A DNA stretch of 64,000 nt from Ursus arctos (lineage: Eukaryota > Chordata > Mammalia > Carnivora > Ursidae). The stretch covers positions 39,010,475 through 39,074,474 of the forward strand of contig NW_026622808.1 in assembly GCF_023065955.2 (NCBI RefSeq). The letters are read 5' to 3'. Position numbers and translations under genes: made by a program. Under the pieces are notes generated by a model that saw only the letters and a list, made by a program, of their open reading frames with translations, had not been told where the DNA came from and did not search any database. Positions within the stretch are counted from its first letter, which is position 1. Each line of letters opens with the position of its first letter. This document shows, piece by piece, positions 22,672 through 34,029 of the stretch.

Positions 22672-23544
22672 CCCTCGAAACAATGTACTTGAATATGCCA
22701 ACAATCTCTCTTAATCTAGCTCTTCTGAATACTGCCTCCAGAGGCACCTGGAGCCTTGGGAAAAGCCAAAGATTGTCCATGTACCAAAGACCTCTCATCC
22801 AGACCTACTAGAGTTCATCAGCTCCAGTTTTCAGAGTAGTCTTGACTAACTTGAGAATAATGCTCTTGGCAAAAGTCTGCAGAGAAGCCATCAGGACAAT
22901 AATATGAAAGCCAGTTACCATTTCTGATGAGATATCTGGAAAGGTGTCGACTGTGATTAGAGGGACATTTTCCTTCTGCAGCTGTCTTTGAAAGTGGAGG
23001 AGGGCCTCACCACGACCCCAAATTACAGGAGGGAGGCAAAGGGCCCCCAAATGCCAGGGACATGCAGGTATTCAGGGCACCCCTCCTTCATGGCACTATC
23101 AAGTCCTGTCAAGTTTTGAGTAAAAAGCAAAAGTTGTGGTGAGCCACAAATGAGTTGCAGGGAGTGGGGGAAGTACTCTGTGCTAAATTTTCTAATCCTG
23201 AATTTTTGCTTCAAAGCCCATCCCAATCACTTTTATCCTGAAGTCTGAAACCAAGGTCTGGATTTCGCAGAATCAAAGCATATTTATCCAGCATTTAATC
23301 TATTTCCCAGAAAATCAGTGTTTTGCAAAGAATAGAATTCTTTCATGCCCAGAACTTCCCTAGACATTTCTAAGGTGTAACCCAACACACAGAAAAGGTT
23401 CAACAAATGTTTGTGGACTGATACATGGGAACAAGTGAATACACTTGCCCACAAAAAGGCAAATATAAGGTCACAGAATTTCCTGTCAGGAAAATTAAAA
23501 CACCAAGAAGTCCATCCATAAAATTTCATTTTTGATTCTCAGGC
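22672..23544. other. Unique sequence
   Basis: Short minus-strand open frames at 22.8-23.5 kb have no recognised similarity and lack splice context. Confidence 0.4.
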
Positions 23545-23561
23545 CCACAGTATTCAATTCT

Positions 23562-23760
23562 TTTTTTTTTTTTTAAAGATTTTATTTATTTATTTGACAG
23601 AGACAGAGACAGCCAGCGAGAGAGGGAACACAAGCAGGGGGAGTGGGAGAGGAAGAAGCAGGCTCATAACGGAGGAGCCTGATGTGGGACTCGATCCCAG
23701 AACGCTGGGATCACGCCCTGAGCTGAAGGCAGACGCTTAACTGCTGTGCCACCCAGGCGC
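23562..23760 (-). mobile_element. Young CAN SINE, minus strand, 17-bp perfect duplication
   Basis: A T-run, TTATTTATTTGACAGAGACAG and the terminal GCCACCCAGGCGC define it. CCACAGTATTCAATTCT is repeated exactly at 23545-23561 and 23761-23777. Confidence 0.96.
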
Positions 23761-23824
23761 CCACAGTATTCAATTCTGACAACAGAACCCAGGAACAAGA
23801 GACTCACATAAAAGAATTTCACTG

Positions 23825-24460
23825 TATGGGTCATTCATTCAACAAAGACTTCATTGAGCACATATTATGTGGTAGGCACTATGCATGCTAGACACATTGC
23901 TTAACAAAAGAGAAAAATGTGCCTGCCCTCAGAAACAATATGGTCTAGTTGGGGACGGAGAATCAAGTAGGGGACAGAGACAATAAACCAGTAAGCAAAC
24001 AAACAAGCTAGTTTTCGTGTACCAAGAGTTACGAAGAAAGTAAACCAGGGTAACACAAAAGCCTGTGAAACGGGTTAGAGGCAGAGACACTAGAGAGAGA
24101 TGTCAAAGAAGCTTCTTAGAAGACAGACATTTGAAAGAAACCTAAGTGATGGTATTGGAGCTAAGGGATACATGTGGAGCAAGAGTTCCTTTTTTTTTTT
24201 TTTTTAAATTAATTAATTAATTTGAGAGAGAGAGAGCAAGCATGCACGAACAGGGGGAGGGGGAGAGGGAGAGAGAATCTTAAGCAAACTCCCCATTGAG
24301 TGTGACTGCCACTCTCACCACCACCACCCCCCGCCCCCCGCCACAGGGCTCTATCTCACAACCTGAGATCATGACCTGAGCAGAAACCAAGAGTCCCACG
24401 CTTATCCAACTGAACCACCCAGGCAACCTGAGGAAGAAGTTTCTAAAGGCCTCTCATCAT
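23825..24460 (-). mobile_element. L2 LINE, minus strand, split by a SINE
   Basis: CATTCATTCAACAAAGACTTCATTGAGCACATATTATGTGGTAGGCAC starts the antisense L2. GAGACAATAAACCAGTAAGC and AGAAGACAGACATTTGAAAG follow in order. The tail end resumes briefly after the SINE at 24190-24429. Confidence 0.8.
24190..24429 (-). mobile_element. CAN SINE, older, minus strand
   Basis: The T-run is followed by AATTAATTAATTAATTTGAGAGAGAGAG. The end reads CTGAACCACCCAGGCAACCT. It carries an internal C-rich stretch (24322-24345). The flanking duplication is poorly preserved. Confidence 0.9.
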
Positions 24461-24497
24461 CGAAGGTTCAAGTTCTCTCACACGTCCCCCACACAGT

Positions 24498-24671
24498 ACC
24501 CGATGCTTGTTCTAATGGGTCAGTGCCCGGCACCTATGGTGCTCACATACCCGACAACTGTTCTGATTGGTCAGTGCCCATGCACATGTGGTGGTTCCAT
24601 ATCTGACACCTGTTCTGATTGGTCAGTGCCCATGCACCTGACATATGTTCTGATTGGTCAGTGTCCATGCA
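24498..24671. repeat. Minisatellite of about 52-bp units carrying inverted CCAAT boxes
   Basis: Four tandem copies of TGTTCTGATTGGTCAGTGCC start at 24508, 24559, 24611 and 24646, at intervals of 51, 52 and 35 bases. The third unit is therefore truncated. Units 2-4 keep GATTGG (24565, 24617, 24652), the inverted CCAAT core, with the flanks favoured by NF-Y; unit 1 is degenerate (TAATGGG). No matching transposon family is known to me. Confidence 0.9.
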
Positions 24672-24859
24672 GGCTATTGTTTGCATGGAATTGAGGCAAT
24701 TTTCCTTCTCAGTTTATTTGAAAAGGAAACAGGGTGAATAATTTTATTCTTCCTCCTTTGTGTTATTGATAGCCATGAAAAAAGTCCTGAATTTCTGAAG
24801 ACTTGTTAATTTCCTCTAAGACCCTGTGTAAAATCAGGTTGTGGCCCACCTCCCTATCT

Positions 24860-25235
24860 CCATTCTCATTGTCTCCGCTCTGAGCTCTGGCCTCCTATAA
24901 TCCCAGTTCCTCTTCTTCCCTGCTCCCTCATGCCTGGAGCCCTCTTCCCTTTCCCCTTTCTCACAGTTAACTCCTCATCTTTCAAATGCCAACCCTGTCA
25001 AGGAAGTATTCCAAGATGGTTACAAACCAGATCAAATCTCCCACTTATATCCTCTCAGCATCATGTGTTTCTTCTTTGTTGTACTAACCCATCAAAATGT
25101 CACCATTTACTTGTGTGATTCCTTGATTAATGTCTGTCTCCTCCCTCAGAGCTGAGTTCAATGAGTGAAAACACCAGATCAATTTTCACCCATTGTGGCA
25201 CCTCTAGCAGCTTCCACTGTGAGGGCACACAGAGT
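24860..25235 (+). mobile_element. L2 LINE fragment
   Basis: CAATCCCAGTTCCTCTTCTTCCC-like text, GTGTGATTCCTTGATTAATGTCTGTCTCC and the later CTCAGAGCTGAGTTCAATGAG follow the L2 3' order. Confidence 0.65.
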
Positions 25236-25239
25236 TTAA

Positions 25240-26745
25240 TGCTTTGCTGTCACCATCTTGAAATTCTTAGAAAATTTTTAACAAGGGCCTTGCATTTTCA
25301 TTCTGCTCTGGACCCCACAAATTATGTAGCCAGTCCTGAAAAAGAAAGAATGTAGAGGGACTCTTCTGTGATTGATACTCATTCTGATACCACTTTCTGG
25401 TTCTGAGGCCACCATCCCTAAAAACCCAAAGTTTGATGGCCAAGCATCTATTCATTTAACTATTACACAAAAAATTATTGGGAAACTCTACTTGCCCCCA
25501 GAGTGGAGCACTCAGAAAGTGCAGAGCCCTGTCCAGGAAGCTTGCCCTACTCCTGCCTTTCCCTTGGAGGTCCTCATCCCCTATCACTTCCAGATGCTTC
25601 TGACTCTTCTGATATATCCTGGGGTATAGGTCATCCTGGACTTCACCACTCTCTGAACAGCCTAGGTTTCATGGGACAGGACCTCCCTGGCATGGGCCCA
25701 ACCCTGAAGACAAGAAATTCTTTCCCTGTTAGAACTTCAGTTCTGCCTTCTTGGCCTGCCTTTTGGCCAAGTCAAAACAGAAACTCTATTCTGCAGAAGC
25801 ATCTTTTTAATCTCCCTAATTTTGAAATCCTGGTTCTCCTCAGGATGTTGAAAAATCTTGCCAGAAATGGCTCCCTGAGCTTGACAACGCTTTCCTGCTG
25901 TGTTTCAGCCAGGCTTATCATTGATGCATCTGTAAATGTTTACCTGAGAGGCCAAAGACCCACAGTGTTGTTCTAGTCACTGGATGTCTCCCACTGGCAA
26001 ACAACCGATGAATGCCACACAGTGAACTAAATTTACAGGCAAATTCAGGAACACCAAGTTTGTTAGCAAATTGTAATACCATATTGAAGGAGGGATAGCA
26101 AAAATGGAGACCGATGTCACTCATCAGAAGAGTACCACCAACATGTTAGGGAGAATGCCAGAGAGAATCGAGCATGAAGAATTTCAATATATTTTTGAAT
26201 TCAGAGAAAGAAAAGTGATACGTTGCTTAAGACCATTTGGGTATATACCTCGGGGTAGTGCTTCCCAAAAGATAGGTCTGATACCTCAGTGGTTTGTAAG
26301 ATCATGTTAGGCAGAGTGCTTACCAGCTGTCTGAGCTTGCACTCCACCCAAAGCAGATCCTAGGGTAAAGATTTAGGTATAAGCTTTTTACGTGGGAGCC
26401 AATCCCCAGAAAGAACTATAGGGATTGGGGAAGTGAGACGCGGAAAGGAGGGAAGCCATTAACGGAGCAAGCAGGTGATGGTTACAGCCATGAGCAGCCA
26501 GAGTTCAAACCACTGGGGACCCACTGAGAGAATTATGTAGGACATTGCTTATAATTTTCCACTGAGGGATGAGTTGGGGCAAGTATTTAATCCACTAAGG
26601 GCTCCTCAGAATGTTAACCCCCTTGGCTGGAAATCCCCTCGGTAGAAGGACACAGAGAGTCGTAGGTGGGTACAGGGGACTCTGTAGGTGATATTGGTGG
26701 GGCACCTGGAGAGTCGGCTTTACTCACAACAGATCACATAATAAG
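25240..26745. other. Unique sequence, no gene supported
   Basis: The longest plus-strand open frame (25503-25976, 157 codons) has no recognised domain and no splice-site support. Nothing else is recognised. Confidence 0.4.
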
Positions 26746-26755
26746 AAAGTCATTA

Positions 26756-26939
26756 ACGTGGGGTATCTGTGTGGCTCACCCAGGTAAGCATCTGCCTTCG
26801 GCTCAGGTCATGAGCCCAGCGTCCTGGGATCGAGCCCCATATTGGGCTCTCTGCTCAGCGGGGAGCCTGATTCTTCCTCTGCCACTCCCCCAGCTCGTGC
26901 TTTCTCTCTCTCAAATAAATAAAAATCTTTAAAAAAAAA
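26756..26939 (+). mobile_element. CAN SINE, diverged 5' end
   Basis: The 5' end reads GGGGTATCTGTGTGGCTCACCCAGGTAAGC, then GCCTTCGGCTCAGGTCATGAG, ending AATAAATAAAAATCTTT and poly-A. AAAGTCATTA is duplicated at 26746 and 26940. Confidence 0.93.
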
Positions 26940-26949
26940 AAAGTCATTA

Positions 26950-28125
26950 TGTTTTCAATTCACTAACCAGTCTGAATCCATCAGAGAGAAAGGCTGGGCT
27001 TGGGCTACCTCACCTTGAATGCCCACCTAAGCTTACCAACCTCAGTCTTTCTCTTCTGGGTACAGAGGCTTGGGTAACAGTACATAGCTAGAATTTAGTT
27101 ACATTGTTTTGTGCATATTTACTTATTTAATAGTTCCATTCTATTTATGGCAAACATACTGGTTTTTCATTTATCACAATAATACAAACTTCCCACCAGA
27201 GGTAAATATAAGAGAAAAAACTGTTGTTTTGCAGAAAATTACTAAGTATTTTTCATTGTGGAGGGCTAAGGTAAAAGGTGATCCACAAATGAGTGAGGTT
27301 TAGGAAACACCTTCTTTATGGAAAATCCACCTTGTAATTGTCACACAAAGTAACCGTCCCTTGTGTTTTGCCCATGACAAGCACAGAAAAAGCAACACTA
27401 TGATGCCCTCCCCCTGGGGATGACTGCAAGGGGACTCCTTTTTCCCGTGCCTTCTGGAGAGGATCTGTAGCCTTCTGTCTGCCCAGTCATGGATTAAAAA
27501 TGAAATTCGTATCTAATAGGTCTAACTTTAGCCACAGGAAATGGGAGTGCTTGGGACCCAAAGGGTTAGCCATACTTTGTTTGAGGATGGGCACATTATC
27601 TTTACTGAACCTTCTTCCTTCCCCTTTTTGGGAGGGGAGGGGGTGGAGGCTAAGGTTTGGGGAACAGACAGGAAGGGAGGCCTGCTGGATCTGTTTCCTG
27701 GTCTCCTTTGTGGGAGATCTCTCCCCTCTCTGCTGCCAGTCCTGGCACTCAAATTTATGCTACATCTCATTAGGACCAAGTGGTGCCCACTTTTAAATGT
27801 TTTATAAAAGAGATTTTGATGATGGAAACCACCCAAATGAGGAATTTAAAAGCCCTCTATGTTGCAAGCATCTAGACACCTTCACTGCAGATATGAAATG
27901 CTTCTGTGGAAAAAAAAGAAAATTTAAACCTGGGTTTTAAAAGCGTATATTTGTCTATCTTCTCTGGCTTTATTACGACGCACACAATTTGCAGAAATCC
28001 ATTTTATAAATTTTTATCAGAAGCTACCAGATCATAACTGATGTTATCCTTCTCATAAAGATATCTGATGCATAAGTAGTAAAATACAGTGAACGAGGAA
28101 AAATTTTTAGCTGCTTGTTTTCTAT
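26950..28125. other. Unique sequence
   Basis: Overlapping open frames on both strands at 27.50-27.84 kb are GC-richer but unrecognised and lack splice context. No named repeat is seen. Confidence 0.4.
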
Positions 28126-28129
28126 TTTT

Positions 28130-28290
28130 TAAGGCTCTGTGACCTCAGGCATTTCACTTTCCCTCCCTGGATCTCAGCTGCATTATCTGTGAAATGAGGG
28201 AGTTGGACCAGGTGACCTCTAAAGTTTCCTTCTGCCATTGTCTGGATGTGGCAACATGGAGCCAAGGAGCATGCTGAGTGGGAAACATTT
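28130..28290 (+). mobile_element. MIR SINE
   Basis: TCTGTGACCTCAGGCATTTCACTTTCCC, then ATCTGTGAAATGAGGGAGTTGGACCAGGTGACC is the classic MIR string. Confidence 0.88.
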
Positions 28291-28599
28291 TCTAGACATA
28301 CATAGGAGATTCTCAACTTACCTCAAAATCACGGATTACAATCCTATCTGTAAGCAATATTCTTGAAACAAAAGGTCTGCGTGCAGACCCGGCATAGCCT
28401 AGTGAACTGCACAAAGAAGGCGGCCCACAAATGGGTAGCGAGTGAATGGACGGAGGCACCTTCCCCGGGCACCTTTTGAGGACCCACAGCTAATGCCAGC
28501 AATGGTCCATGGAAGAGAACAGAAAATGCAAGAGGTAAGGAGAAGAAAAAAATGGAAGGAGACTGAGCAAGGGAGAGGACAGGAGAGGAAAAGGCAAAC

Positions 28600-29440
28600 A
28601 TACATAAATAGTCAATGCTGGTTATTCGCAGCAGCTATGTTCTATAAAGTCTCCTCCAACAGTGAGCAAGTGAACGCAGGGCTAAGTTTCTGCAAGCCTC
28701 TGGTCACAACACGTTCATCAGCCAATCAAGACATAATCTTGCTTTATGTGTGTTTCTAGTTGTAGGCACCTTCTTTGATATACATTGTTGATTCACTGAC
28801 ATTGAACTCACAGCCAACAGCACTATAACTTGTACTAAAAGGAAGCCTACTGAAAACTCGTATATTCTCTACAAGGCACCCTGCAGCCATCGTGTGCTTA
28901 GACAACACTTCATTGCTACTCTCAGAGAAATTGCATTTTAAATAATGATATCAACAATAGCACAAAAATATGAAAAACATGGTACTAAAAAGACCACAAA
29001 AAAGACACTTGTTTACAGAATGAGAGCATGAACAAGAAGGCAGAATGCAACCTTGACTGACCTCAGGTGAGAAGGTGCCTATCAAGTCATTCAAATTTTT
29101 TTTTTAAGATTTTTTATTTATTTGTTTGACAGAGATAGATAGCCAGCGAGAGAGAGAACACAGCAGGGGGAGTGGGAGAGGAAGAAGCAGGCTCCCAGCA
29201 GAGGAGTCCGATGTGGGACTCGATCCCGGAACGCCGGGATCACGCCCTGAGCGGAAGGCAGACGCCTAATGACTGCGCTACCCAGGCGCCCCAAGTCATT
29301 CAAATTTTTTGCTGCTCTATTCGTGTCTGTGAATGATGACAAAAGTGCTCTGGGTATTGATTTTGGGGTTACAAGTATAATTTAGCAAGTGGGCAAATAT
29401 GGAATTTGTGAATGGTGAGGATGGACAGTATGTATGTATA
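28600..29440. mobile_element. Tigger-like (TcMar) DNA transposon, split by a SINE
   Basis: The ends are ATAGTCAATGCTGGTTATTCGCAGCAGCTATGTTC and GCAAATATGGAATTTGTGAATGGTGAGGATGGACAGTATG. The interior includes AGTGAACGCAGGGCTAAGTTTCTGCAAGCCTCTGGTCAC and TATACATTGTTGATTCACTGACATTGAACTCA. This matches my memory of a widespread non-autonomous Tigger family; the exact family name is uncertain. Confidence 0.65.
29102..29292 (-). mobile_element. Young CAN SINE inserted in the Tigger-like element, minus strand
   Basis: It ends CTACCCAGGCGCC. The 18-base duplication AAGTCATTCAAATTTTTT is present at 29084 and 29293. Confidence 0.96.
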
Positions 29441-29464
29441 TTTATATGAGTCCGTGTGTATGTA

Positions 29465-29512
29465 GAGAGAGAGAGAAGTAAAAAAAAAAGAAAGAAAGAA
29501 AGAAAAAAGAAA
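29465..29512. repeat. (GA)n / (AAAG)n low-complexity tract
   Basis: GAGAGAGAGAGAAG is followed by an A-run and GAAAGAAAGAAAGAAA. Confidence 0.9.
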
Positions 29513-29589
29513 CAAAATACATGAAATAAGGAAATGAGTATTTCACCCAAAAGAGCTTTGGAGTTCACGGTGGGGTCACGCCCTGCACA

Positions 29590-30235
29590 GAGTGAGAACA
29601 GTGTTACCCATGTTGCTCCACACCCTTTTTAATCTGAGAGACACAAAGATGCTTCATGCGGGACTGGCTATAATGTTTGCAGAACTCAGAGCAAAATGAA
29701 AATGCAGGGCCCCTCGTCTGAACATTACTGAGTTTCAGGTCAGCTACAGCAGAGCATTAAACCACATAGGGGGCCCTTCTGAATGCAGGAAGGACCCTAT
29801 GCACCTGAATAGGTCACAGGCTAGAGAAGCAGGCCTTGGTTTCAGGATCACAGGGAGGCCTGAGTCGGGTGAGGACATGTGATACTATACTTGTTTGCCC
29901 AAAGCCTCAGGTCTTGGATTAATGCCTCAGATTGGGCTTTACCCCAAATACCAGCCTAGGAAGTGCAGAAAAAACCAATTTCTCTTCCTTTGTGGCAGAT
30001 CCATGTGGCCCCAAATTACAGCAAACACCACAAGAGCAAGCAGGGTTGACTGGGTGATTTCTATCTCAAATAAAGAGTAGGGGTCCCCAATTTTTTATTC
30101 TTTCCTTATCCAGAAAACCAGAGTACAGAAACTACCTCTGTGTGTTCACACATTCACACATAAAAGTGTGTGTGCTTCCTGGAGGCAAAGACTCTTTCTG
30201 AGTCGTCTATAATTCAGACTTTAGTAACTGATGCT
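29590..30235. other. Unclassified ancient repeat plus unique sequence
   Basis: CAGAACTCAGAGCAAAATGAAAATGCAGGGCCCC and AGCAGAGCATTAAACCACATAGGGGGCCC (29680-29790) recall a widespread mammalian fossil repeat whose class I cannot name securely. The rest is unique. Confidence 0.45.
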
Positions 30236-30269
30236 CTGAGGTGAGGAATGGGGGTAGCACTGATGGTGG

Positions 30270-30580
30270 GCTTAGGGTTAAAACAAGATGCCATTTCTCA
30301 CCCACCAGATTGGCAAAATTAAAAAATCTGACAGCACTAAGGGTTGGAGAAATGGGGATTCACATAAGGTTGGAGGGAGGGTCACAGACAGGAGAACAAC
30401 TTGACAGCATCTAGTCAAGCTAGAGATGTGCATTTCGTCCTGCCCAGCCTTCCACTTGCAGGGAGCCACTCCAGAGTAATTCCTGCAGGTGCTGGGCACA
30501 GAGCAACCCGTGCATGGATGTTTATACCAGGAAAGCACTGGAAATAACAGGAATATCTATTCGTGCAGAAGTGGAGGATG
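30270..30580 (+). mobile_element. L1M fragment
   Basis: AGATGCCATTTCTCACCCACCAGATTGGCAAAATTAAAAA and GGATGTTTATACCAGGAAAGCACTGGAAATAAC are consecutive L1 ORF2-end blocks. Confidence 0.8.
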
Positions 30581-30802
30581 GGACATGTACCAACAGCCTT
30601 GTCAGTCAAAACGGATCCATCAAGCAAGCTCCCTCTTTCACGCATACCTGCCCAGACCATGTCTCTGCTCTGAGATGTATGCTCTGGCCCTGCTAGCTCA
30701 TGCCCCCTACCTGATTCACATTTGGAGAGCACTTTTGTTTCCCTAGAGTTTACTCTGATCTAATCAGAATCATAAGCACTCCAGGCCTCCTTGCTTTCAG
30801 AC

Positions 30803-31404
30803 CAGTGTTTCTCAGATTTTTTGGTCTCAGGACCCCTTTACACTTTTAAAAATTACTGAGGGCCCCGAGGGACTTTTGTTTGTGTGGGCTACATCTATCA
30901 ATATTTACAGTATTAGAAAAGAAAACTGAGAAATTAAAAGAAACCATTCTTTTAAAAAGTAGTAAGTGTATTACTTGTTGCTCTAATCAACATACTGTAA
31001 TGAAAGTTAGGGGTGCCTGGGTGGCTCAATCAGTTAAGAGTCCAACTGTTGATCTCAACTTAGGTTTTGATCTCAGGGTTGTGAGTTCAAGCCCCACATT
31101 GGGTTCCATGCTGGGCATGGTGCCTACTTTAAAAAAAACACACACATATTTTAATGAAAATTAACTATCTCTTCAAAAACAAAAACACAGTGAGAAGAGC
31201 AGCATTGTTTTATACTTTTACAAGTCTCTTTACTGTCTGGCTGCATAGGAGACAGCTGAGTCACATATCTGCTTCTGTAATCAAGCCGCTATGATTATTA
31301 TTTTGGTAGACACATATAAAGAAAACCTGCTTTGTAGTGATGTAGTTCGTTTCTAGGTCTTGGGGACTCCTAGGGCTCCACAGATCACACTTTGGGAATC
31401 ACTG
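30803..31404. mobile_element. hAT-Charlie-like DNA transposon, split by a SINE
   Basis: Terminal inverted repeats CAGTGTTTCTCAGA and TTTGGGAATCACTG bracket it. The flanking 8-mers TTTCAGAC and TTTCAAAT fit a decayed 8-bp hAT duplication. The interior has GGTCTCAGGACCCCTTTACACTTTTAAAAATTACTGAGG and GACAGCTGAGTCACATATCTGCTTC. Confidence 0.75.
31010..31151 (+). mobile_element. CAN SINE, short old copy inside the hAT element
   Basis: It opens GGGGTGCCTGGGTGGCTCAATC and ends shortly after GGCATGGTGCCTACTTT with A/CA tail. Duplication TAATGAAAGTTA (30998) / TAATGAAAATTA (31152) has one mismatch. Confidence 0.93.
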
Positions 31405-31439
31405 TTTCAAATCATTCTACACTTTGCCCAAAGTTGTCT

Positions 31440-31760
31440 TCCACACAAACACAATCACATCCTTTCCTGCTTCCTTCAAACTGTCAATGGCTGCCTGTGG
31501 TCCAAACTCGGCTCACAAAACCCTTCCCATGTGGCCATTCCAGTGCCTGTCCAAACTCCACACCACCCTATTTTATATACTGAGTACTCTGCCCACCACC
31601 GGGTACATACAGATGCCTGAATCTGTCCTGCTTGTTCATGTCTCTGAGCCTCAGCCTTTCTCCTGCCATAAGGACGCCTATGCATCTTTTACAAGTCAAT
31701 CCAAAGACCACCTCCTCTAGGAAGCCTTCTATGATTCACTCTTGTCTTAGAGTTTCCTCT
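31440..31760 (+). mobile_element. L2 LINE fragment
   Basis: AAACTGTCAATGGCTGCCTGTGGTCC...CCAAACTC and TCCAAAGACCACCTCCTCTAGGAAGCCTTC are forward L2 blocks in order. Confidence 0.8.
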
Positions 31761-31764
31761 TTTT

Positions 31765-32400
31765 GTGTCTTATTTATTTTTTGGCTAGATAATTCAAGTG
31801 CGTGAGATTAAATTCCAAAAAGATATACTCTACTGTGATAAGTAGACATCTCTTCCACCCCAGCTATCCCTCCCTCCCCCAGGAGGCAACCACAGTGATA
31901 GGCTCCTTCTGCCTGCTTCCAGAGCTGCTTTAGACATAAATAAGCAAATCACCTCTTTTACCCAAACAGTAACATACTATATACACTGTTCACACTTGCT
32001 TCATGCCATATCTTACACAGCCTTCCATGCCGTCAAACATTGGCCTTGTCTTTTAAATAGTTGCCAATTACATTTTCCAAACGTACCATAACTTATTTAT
32101 CTAGTCCTCCATTGACAGGGTATATGTGTGGTGTTTGATCTTTTGCTGCAGCAAATATCATTCTACATAAACCAGTCCACATGCATAATAGACCCTATAG
32201 CATTAACATCTAGGACTGGAGCTGCTGGGCCCAAGGGCATATATACTTGAAATTTGATAAATATGGCCAAACCGTCCTCCATAAAAACTGTTCTAATTTA
32301 TCATCCCACTGGCCATACATGAAAGGTCCTGTTACCCTCATCAAACAGTGTTAACCTACTTGTTAATCTCTGCCTATGTAGTAGATGAAAAATGCTACCT
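31765..32400 (-). mobile_element. L1M 3' region, minus strand
   Basis: CCCCCAGGAGGCAACCACAGTGATAGG, CCATTGACAGGGTATATG, CTGGAGCTGCTGGGCCCAAGGGCATAT and GGCCAAACCGTCCTCCATA are the antisense L1 series seen in many old copies. Confidence 0.82.
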
Positions 32401-32446
32401 TGTTCAAGTTTAGGTTGATATTTCTCTAACAAGATCAAATCCCTAG

Positions 32447-32650
32447 AGTTGTACTGTCCGTATAGGATAGCCATTAAGTATATGTGGCCGTGTAGATATA
32501 ATTTTAATTCATTAACATTGAATAAAATTTAAAACTCAGCTCCTTAGCTGTATTAGCTGCACTTCCAGTGCTCCACAGCCATCTGTCCAACAGTCTCTAT
32601 AGGAGGCAGTGTAGATACCAGCATTGTAAAAGGCTCTACTGGACAGTCTG
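32447..32650. mobile_element. hAT-like MITE (MER3-like)
   Basis: It opens GTTGTACTGTCCGTATAGGATAGCC and closes GGCTCTACTGGACAG, the variant CTGTCCAATA terminal repeat. Interior similarity to MER3 is partial. Confidence 0.6.
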
Positions 32651-32654
32651 CTCC

Positions 32655-32975
32655 AGACCCGCACTGCCCAATGGCTACCATGAGCCACATGTGGGTACTG
32701 AGCACTTGAAATGTGGCTCGTCTGAACTGAGATGTGCTCTAAGTGGGTAATACACACTGAATTTCAAAGACTCCATATGAAAAAGAGAATGTAAAATGTC
32801 TTCTTAATTTTTATATGGATAACATGTTGAAATGCTAATATTTGGATATACTGGGCTAGATAAAGTATTAAAATGAATTTCGCCTCTTTCTTTTTCTTTC
32901 AATGTGACTCCTAGGAAATTTTAAATGACGCATGTGGCTCGCATTCTCTTTCTCTGGGAGAACAATGCTCCAGAG
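32655..32975. mobile_element. Second hAT-like MITE, adjacent
   Basis: GCACTGCCCAATGGCTACCATGAGCCACATGTGGGTACTGAGCACTTGAAATGTGGCT is the conserved left end of a widespread non-autonomous hAT family. A diverged right end reads GCATGTGGCTCGCATTCTC...GAACAATGCTC. Confidence 0.75.
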
Positions 32976-32999
32976 GGCACAGTGCTCGTTGAGACTTGG

Positions 33000-33740
33000 A
33001 TGTTACCATTTTTCTTTGTAACACAGAAATAAGTGTAGTCACTCTTGCTCTAAAGAAAAACAGACTCATCGGACTCTCTTCTTCCTCCTTGCCCTTCCCC
33101 GCCCCATACACACAGGGTGGGCAACAAAAAAAGAAAGGGCACGATGGTCCCGATGACGAAAGATCAGCTCTAAAACACACCAGTGCACTTCCCACCTGGG
33201 CGGTCACAGGCAGGAACCAGTGGCATCGCTGACCCCGAGCAGGGACTGATTTCCTGGTGGCTGTTAAAACAATGCAACAGAGAACAAAGTGCCTTCAAAA
33301 CTAAGAATAGAAGAATGGCTCCAAATAAGATTTCCAGGACTCTGCAGGAACAAACTCCCCCTGTGCACCAACCCTAACCCGCCTTCCACCCTTGGCTTGA
33401 CAAGAGTCTCTCTCTCAGCCCCAACCCTCCTGCATTCTCAGTAGTCTGTACACATAGTTCTGGGTGATGACTTAGGGATACAGTGGGAAGGCGAGACCAG
33501 GGAAAGAGGTGACAAGGGCTCTGCCCTAAAGGGCTCACACCACAATGGTTCTATGGTTGAGACAATGGCATATATGTTTCTGTCATCTGTGTCTTTGACT
33601 TTGGATATGAAAGTCAAGAAAACTCAAGTTTTGTAACATGATCTATAACTCTGATAGATGAGAATGACACTGTTTTCTAACCGGGTACTGAGGGAATGAG
33701 ACCTAATTGTATCTGAGCATAAGTTACCTGGTTGGAAGAA
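33000..33740. other. Unique sequence
   Basis: Weak antisense L2 similarity around 33460-33545. No gene is supported. Confidence 0.4.
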
Positions 33741-33745
33741 AACAT

Positions 33746-33784
33746 TAATTTATTATTATTAATAATATTATTAATATTATTATT
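33746..33784. repeat. (TTA)n / (AAT)n microsatellite
   Basis: Alternating ATTATTATT and AATAATATTATTAATATT form a near-palindromic AT repeat. Confidence 0.9.
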
Positions 33785-33988
33785 AGCTGTGTGCCTTTGG
33801 GCAAGTGAACTAACCTCTCTGGGTCTCAGTTTTATCAACTATAAAATAAAGGGGTTGCCAAAGAAAATTAAAACACTAATTCAAAAAGAGATATGCACCC
33901 CCATGGTTATAGCAGCATTATTTACAATAGCCAAGATATGGAAGCAGCCCAAGTGTCCATCGATAGATGAATGGATAAAGAAGATGTG

Positions 33989-34029
<41 letters not shown>

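Noticed and set aside
24498..24671. CRISPR-like spaced repeat
   Set aside because: The units are continuous minisatellite copies with related spacers in a mammalian intron, not repeats with unique spacers.
25503..25976. 157-codon plus-strand open frame
   Set aside because: No domain, no splice-site support, and composition like surrounding intron; probably chance.
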